A DNA stretch of 64,000 bases from Maricaulis sp048270095 (GTDB lineage: Bacteria > Pseudomonadota > Alphaproteobacteria > Caulobacterales > Maricaulaceae), in NCBI RefSeq assembly GCF_048270095.1, contig NZ_JBLWTL010000012.1, positions 11,985 to 75,984 of the forward strand. The letters are read 5' to 3'. Below the pieces are notes generated by a model. It ran no database searches. It saw nothing but the letters and a program-made list of their open reading frames with translations, and was not told the DNA's origin. The position numbers were made by a program, and so were the translations under genes. Shown here piece after piece: positions 61,461 to 64,000 of this stretch (the first letter of the stretch is position 1; each line of letters opens with the position of its first letter).

Positions 61461-62996
61461 CTAGAACTTGCCCCAATAGGCGTTTACAAGTCCGCTCTGC
61501 TCGATCCGGCCAACCGGCTGCAGCGCTGCGGCAACCTCCGGGCGCTGCGCCAGGGCGTGGAATTGCTCTGCCCATTCGAGCGCCAATCCCAGGGCGGGTG
61601 TTGTGAAGACCGGCTGGTATTGCTGCAAGGCGGCGAGGGCCCCGGGAGCATGTTCCGGATCTTCAAGACGACGGACGAGCAGGGCGGCAGCCTCGTCAAT
61701 CCGGCCGGCGGAGATCAGGGCCTTCTGATAGGCTGACGGATTGTCGCGCCAGTGCTCAGCCATATTGGCCAGGATGGTCTCGCTCGCTTCAAGCTCGCCC
61801 AGCTGACGCCGGGCGGTGGCCTGTACTTCCCAGGCCCACATGTCGCCATAGGGGGAGGCGGACCGGTCATTCATCAATTCGATCACCTCGAGCGCATCGG
61901 CGGGGCGTTGCTGGTAGACCAGCATTTCGGCGAGATTGATGGTCTGGCTGACATTGGCCGTACCCGACTCGGTGAAATTCGCGGCGCGGCGCATGGTTTC
62001 ATTGCCCTCCTCGATCCGGCCGAGGGCATAGAGCGCGTAAGCCCATTCATTGAGCAGCCATGAAACTTGCTCGTCCGTATCGAGAAAGGCTTCGCCCGCG
62101 CGCAATCGTGCGTCTGCGCTGCGTGCGACCGCTTCCGCTTCGGCGCTGCGGCCGAGGGCCAGCAAGACACGCACCTGGCTGGTCAGGGGCTCAAGCAGGT
62201 CGGCGTGAGCCGCCTCCACTGCAAGGGCTTCTTCCAGTTCGGTGTGCAAGGCAGCCGAAGGATCGGTCATTTGTGAGAACCCCTCCAGTGACCAGAGCGG
62301 TTCGAAAAGGCGTTCCGTCCTGATGCTTTCCAGCGCGGGGCCCCGTTTAATCTGCTGGACCTGTTGCAAGGCGGTAGCCATATCCCCTGCGCGTGCGTGA
62401 ATGCGCGCCAGCCGCAGCCGGGCATAGTCGAGGGTCGTCATCGGACTCTCGGGGTTGTACGCGCTGACCATAAGCTCGAGCAATTCCTCCTGGTGCTCGA
62501 TATTGCCTGCACTTTCCAGCTCGTTGACGACTTCGAACATGACCGGGAGCTGGATTGCATCAAACAATTCCTCGTCCTGTGTCTGCAATATGAGCAGGCG
62601 GGCGAAGGCCTGATCCCAGTCCCCAAGCGATCTGTAGGCATAGACCCGCATGTAATTCAGCCAGCCGGGGTGATCGGTCAGCGGTTCGGCCTGGTCCCAC
62701 AGTGCGAGCGCCATTTCGGTATCGTCGAGGCGGCGGTGGGCATATCCGAGCCGGGACAGGAGCGAGTATTTCAGGCCGTCTGACTGTTGCGCGAAAATCT
62801 GGAGTGCCGCCAACTGGTCGCCGGCCTCGGCGGCGGTGGCGAAATCATCGGCGTCCATGGCGGCGTTGAAGGCTTGGTACAACTGGTTTGGGTCAGGCGG
62901 TGCCGACGGCGATGCGGGCGCCATCGCTTCGACCGGCGCGGTGATTGACAGAACCAGAATGGCGATAAGGAGCGCCGCAGCGCGCAAAACAGACAT
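61461..62996 (-). CDS. Exported TPR-like protein
   Basis: A 511-residue protein with a signal peptide (1-24, A-P-V-E-A) and helical repeats throughout, e.g. L-Y-A-L-G-R-I-E-E-G-N-E and L-G-Y-A-H-R-R-L-D-D-T-E-M-A-L-A-L-W. The repeats fit tetratricopeptide units used for protein contacts. GGGGGAA precedes the ATG. No partner is evident. Confidence 0.75.
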   Translation of the reverse strand: MSVLRAAALLIAILVLSITAPVEAMAPASPSAPPDPNQLYQAFNAAMDADDFATAAEAGDQLAALQIFAQQSDGLKYSLLSRLGYAHRRLDDTEMALALWDQAEPLTDHPGWLNYMRVYAYRSLGDWDQAFARLLILQTQDEELFDAIQLPVMFEVVNELESAGNIEHQEELLELMVSAYNPESPMTTLDYARLRLARIHARAGDMATALQQVQQIKRGPALESIRTERLFEPLWSLEGFSQMTDPSAALHTELEEALAVEAAHADLLEPLTSQVRVLLALGRSAEAEAVARSADARLRAGEAFLDTDEQVSWLLNEWAYALYALGRIEEGNETMRRAANFTESGTANVSQTINLAEMLVYQQRPADALEVIELMNDRSASPYGDMWAWEVQATARRQLGELEASETILANMAEHWRDNPSAYQKALISAGRIDEAAALLVRRLEDPEHAPGALAALQQYQPVFTTPALGLALEWAEQFHALAQRPEVAAALQPVGRIEQSGLVNAYWGKF

Positions 62997-63234
62997 GGTA
63001 TTCCCCCTCAGCCTCAGCGTGTATTAAGGCCTCACTCACATCACCGCGCAAGTCTGAACCTGGGCAGGGCAGCCCGCTTGCGCAGCGACAATGGTCCTGG
63101 AAGTCGCGAGGCTGCGGCGGGGCGGTGCACGGCGCGAATGTTCACTGGAACAGATACGGCCCTGTCCAGTGCAATCGGTGCTGCACAGACCCTCGACGCC
63201 TGCGTCCGAAGCGGTTAAACGGTTCAGTTCTGGC

Positions 63235-63308
63235 GCGGGTATAGCACAATGGTAGTGCAGCAGCCTTCCAAGCTGAGGATGCCGGTTCGATCCCGACTAC
63301 CCGCTCCA
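63235..63308 (+). tRNA. tRNA-Gly (anticodon TCC)
   Basis: A 74-base cloverleaf with encoded CCA. The acceptor stem is GCGGGTA/TACCCGC, and the anticodon loop contains TCC (cagcctTCCaagctg). It is the tRNA that usually precedes tuf in this clade. Confidence 0.95.
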
Positions 63309-63317
63309 GCCTTCGCT

Positions 63318-63607
63318 CGCTGCGCGAGCTTCGGCTGGGCAGGCCCAACACTGAAACGAGCGAAGGCTGTCCCGCCGTAGCCTTCGGCGAAGGCGGACAC
63401 CCCGGAAATCGGACGCTCAACTTCCTTTGGCCCTCGCTGCGCGAGCTTCGGCTGGGCAGGCCCAAGGTCAGATCGAGCGAAGGCTGTCCCGCCGTAGCCT
63501 TCGGCGAAGGCGGACACCCCCAATTTCACGATCTCCTCAATTCGTTGCCCTCGCTGCGCGAGCTTCGGCTGGGCAGGCCCACCACTGGAACGAGCGTAGG
63601 CGGACTT
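63318..63607. repeat. 117-bp tandem repeat after tRNA-Gly (about 2.5 copies)
   Basis: Copies begin at 63318, 63435 and 63552, exactly 117 bp apart. Each starts with the same 29-base tract, followed by about nine variable bases, then a shared ~50-base tract with a GCCTTCGGCGAAGGC hairpin core, then a variable stretch. The third copy is degenerate after about 45 bases. The period is a multiple of three, so a minus-strand frame stays open across it. Confidence 0.9.
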
Positions 63608-63877
63608 GCTCCGACGCTTCCGGGTCTGCCGGCATACGCTCGCTGCCAACACGTGTTCGGCCGTTGCAGCGGCACATTCCGGGCTCCACCCTGTGGCCCA
63701 GACCTCACGCGCTTCAGGCCACATCCTCACCGCGATGCATTCGCGCTTGCCTATACCGGTCTGCGGCGTGTATCAGGCGCGCATCCGAACCGGGCATGCC
63801 TCGTATGCCCTTGTTACCAATTTTGCATGACGATCAGCCCGTCTCTTTCGAAGATCGGCGTTCAAGGGGTAAAGACC
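63608..63877 (+). other. Upstream region of tuf
   Basis: 270 bp with no supported gene. It should contain the tuf promoter and leader. Promoter elements could not be assigned by eye. Confidence 0.4.
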
Positions 63878-64000
63878 ATGGCGAAGGAAAAGTTTCAGCG
63901 CACCAAGCCGCACGCGAACATCGGGACCATTGGTCACGTTGACCACGGCAAGACGACGCTGACGGCAGCGATCACGATGATTCTGGCGGAAGCCAGCGGC
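63878..64000 (+). CDS. tuf: Elongation factor Tu (5' part only)
   Basis: The first 41 residues, cut by the window edge: M-A-K-E-K-F-Q-R-T-K-P-H, then the G1 nucleotide-binding loop G-H-V-D-H-G-K-T-T-L. Delivers aminoacyl-tRNA to the ribosome. AAGGGG precedes the ATG. tRNA-Gly upstream supports the conserved tRNA-tuf arrangement. Confidence 0.97.
   Translation, partial: MAKEKFQRTKPHANIGTIGHVDHGKTTLTAAITMILAEASG

Noticed and set aside
63224..63730. A 168-residue minus-strand open frame with 39-residue repeats
   Set aside because: It crosses tRNA-Gly and the 117-bp repeat, whose period keeps the frame open; composition is low-complexity and it lacks a start site. Probably not a gene.

Overview
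The window is a GC-rich chromosomal segment of an alphaproteobacterium, most likely a stalked or budding marine lineage near Maricaulis/Hyphomonadaceae (order Caulobacterales/Maricaulales). The pointers are two DUF2336 proteins, the order rlmB - tRNA-Tyr - (insert) - tRNA-Gly - tuf, a tRNA-His with no G-1 and a G1:U72 A73 end (a known trait of one alphaproteobacterial clade), a succinylating arginine pathway, and an OmpA protein with a long poly-proline linker. The placement is inference; no rRNA or other phylogenetic marker was compared. I saw no phage, IS, integrase or CRISPR array.

Layout. 1-2.6 kb: the start of an N-formylglutamate amidohydrolase (cut by the window edge) and two unrecognised membrane proteins. 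2.7-7.5 kb, all minus strand: a small HTH regulator, a SulP anion transporter and a DUF983 protein, then an arsenic operon arsR-arsI-acr3-arsC in which each gene overlaps the next by an ATGA. 7.7-10.6 kb: a lipoprotein and a compact phospholipid operon (CdsA, PlsC-like acyltransferase, CDP-alcohol phosphatidyltransferase). 10.6-11.6 kb: about 1 kb of non-coding DNA packed with inverted repeats. 11.6-18.9 kb: a lipoprotein amidohydrolase, a Kef-type antiporter, an L,D-transpeptidase and OmpA. 19.1-26.1 kb: a PLP-dependent Cys/Met lyase, then an M20 hydrolase with astA-astD-astB (arginine succinyltransferase pathway) and a small receiver protein. 26.2-31.7 kb: phenylalanine hydroxylase, a secreted three-domain beta/gamma-crystallin protein, an AsmA protein and an M48 lipoprotein protease, ending at tRNA-His.

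32.4-38.0 kb: a signalling cluster with a lytic-transglycosylase-like protein, two DUF2336 proteins, a lone Hpt protein, a CheY-like receiver and NAD kinase. 38.1-41.4 kb: EgtB, a class II aldolase, an outer-membrane protein with an unresolved start codon, and a lipoprotein cytochrome c. 41.6-47.0 kb: a sulfotransferase, a glycosyltransferase-like/sulfotransferase fusion, an ABC exporter broken exactly at a 43-bp perfect palindrome, and an MFS transporter. 47.3-56.6 kb: tRNA-Thr, DUF1761, metG with a cyclophilin-type lipoprotein, a HExxxH/QEGLA (MATCAP-like) peptidase homologue, an M20 amidohydrolase lipoprotein with RidA, a DUF819 transporter and a DUF2807 repeat protein. 56.6-64.0 kb: rlmB, tRNA-Tyr, an SSS transporter, a second Kef-type antiporter, a TPR protein, tRNA-Gly, a 117-bp tandem repeat and the start of tuf.

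How the genes work together. The ars operon handles arsenate, arsenite and, through ArsI, methylated trivalent arsenicals. The phospholipid trio could run from lysophosphatidate to a CDP-diacylglycerol-derived lipid. The ast genes give steps 1, 2 and 4 of arginine catabolism, leaving astC and astE functions to be supplied elsewhere. The sulfotransferase/exporter block looks like a small sulfated-glycan or sulfated-metabolite locus. The best candidates for under-described biology are the DUF2336-Hpt-receiver cluster, the sulfotransferase fusion locus and the hairpin-rich intergenic kilobase.
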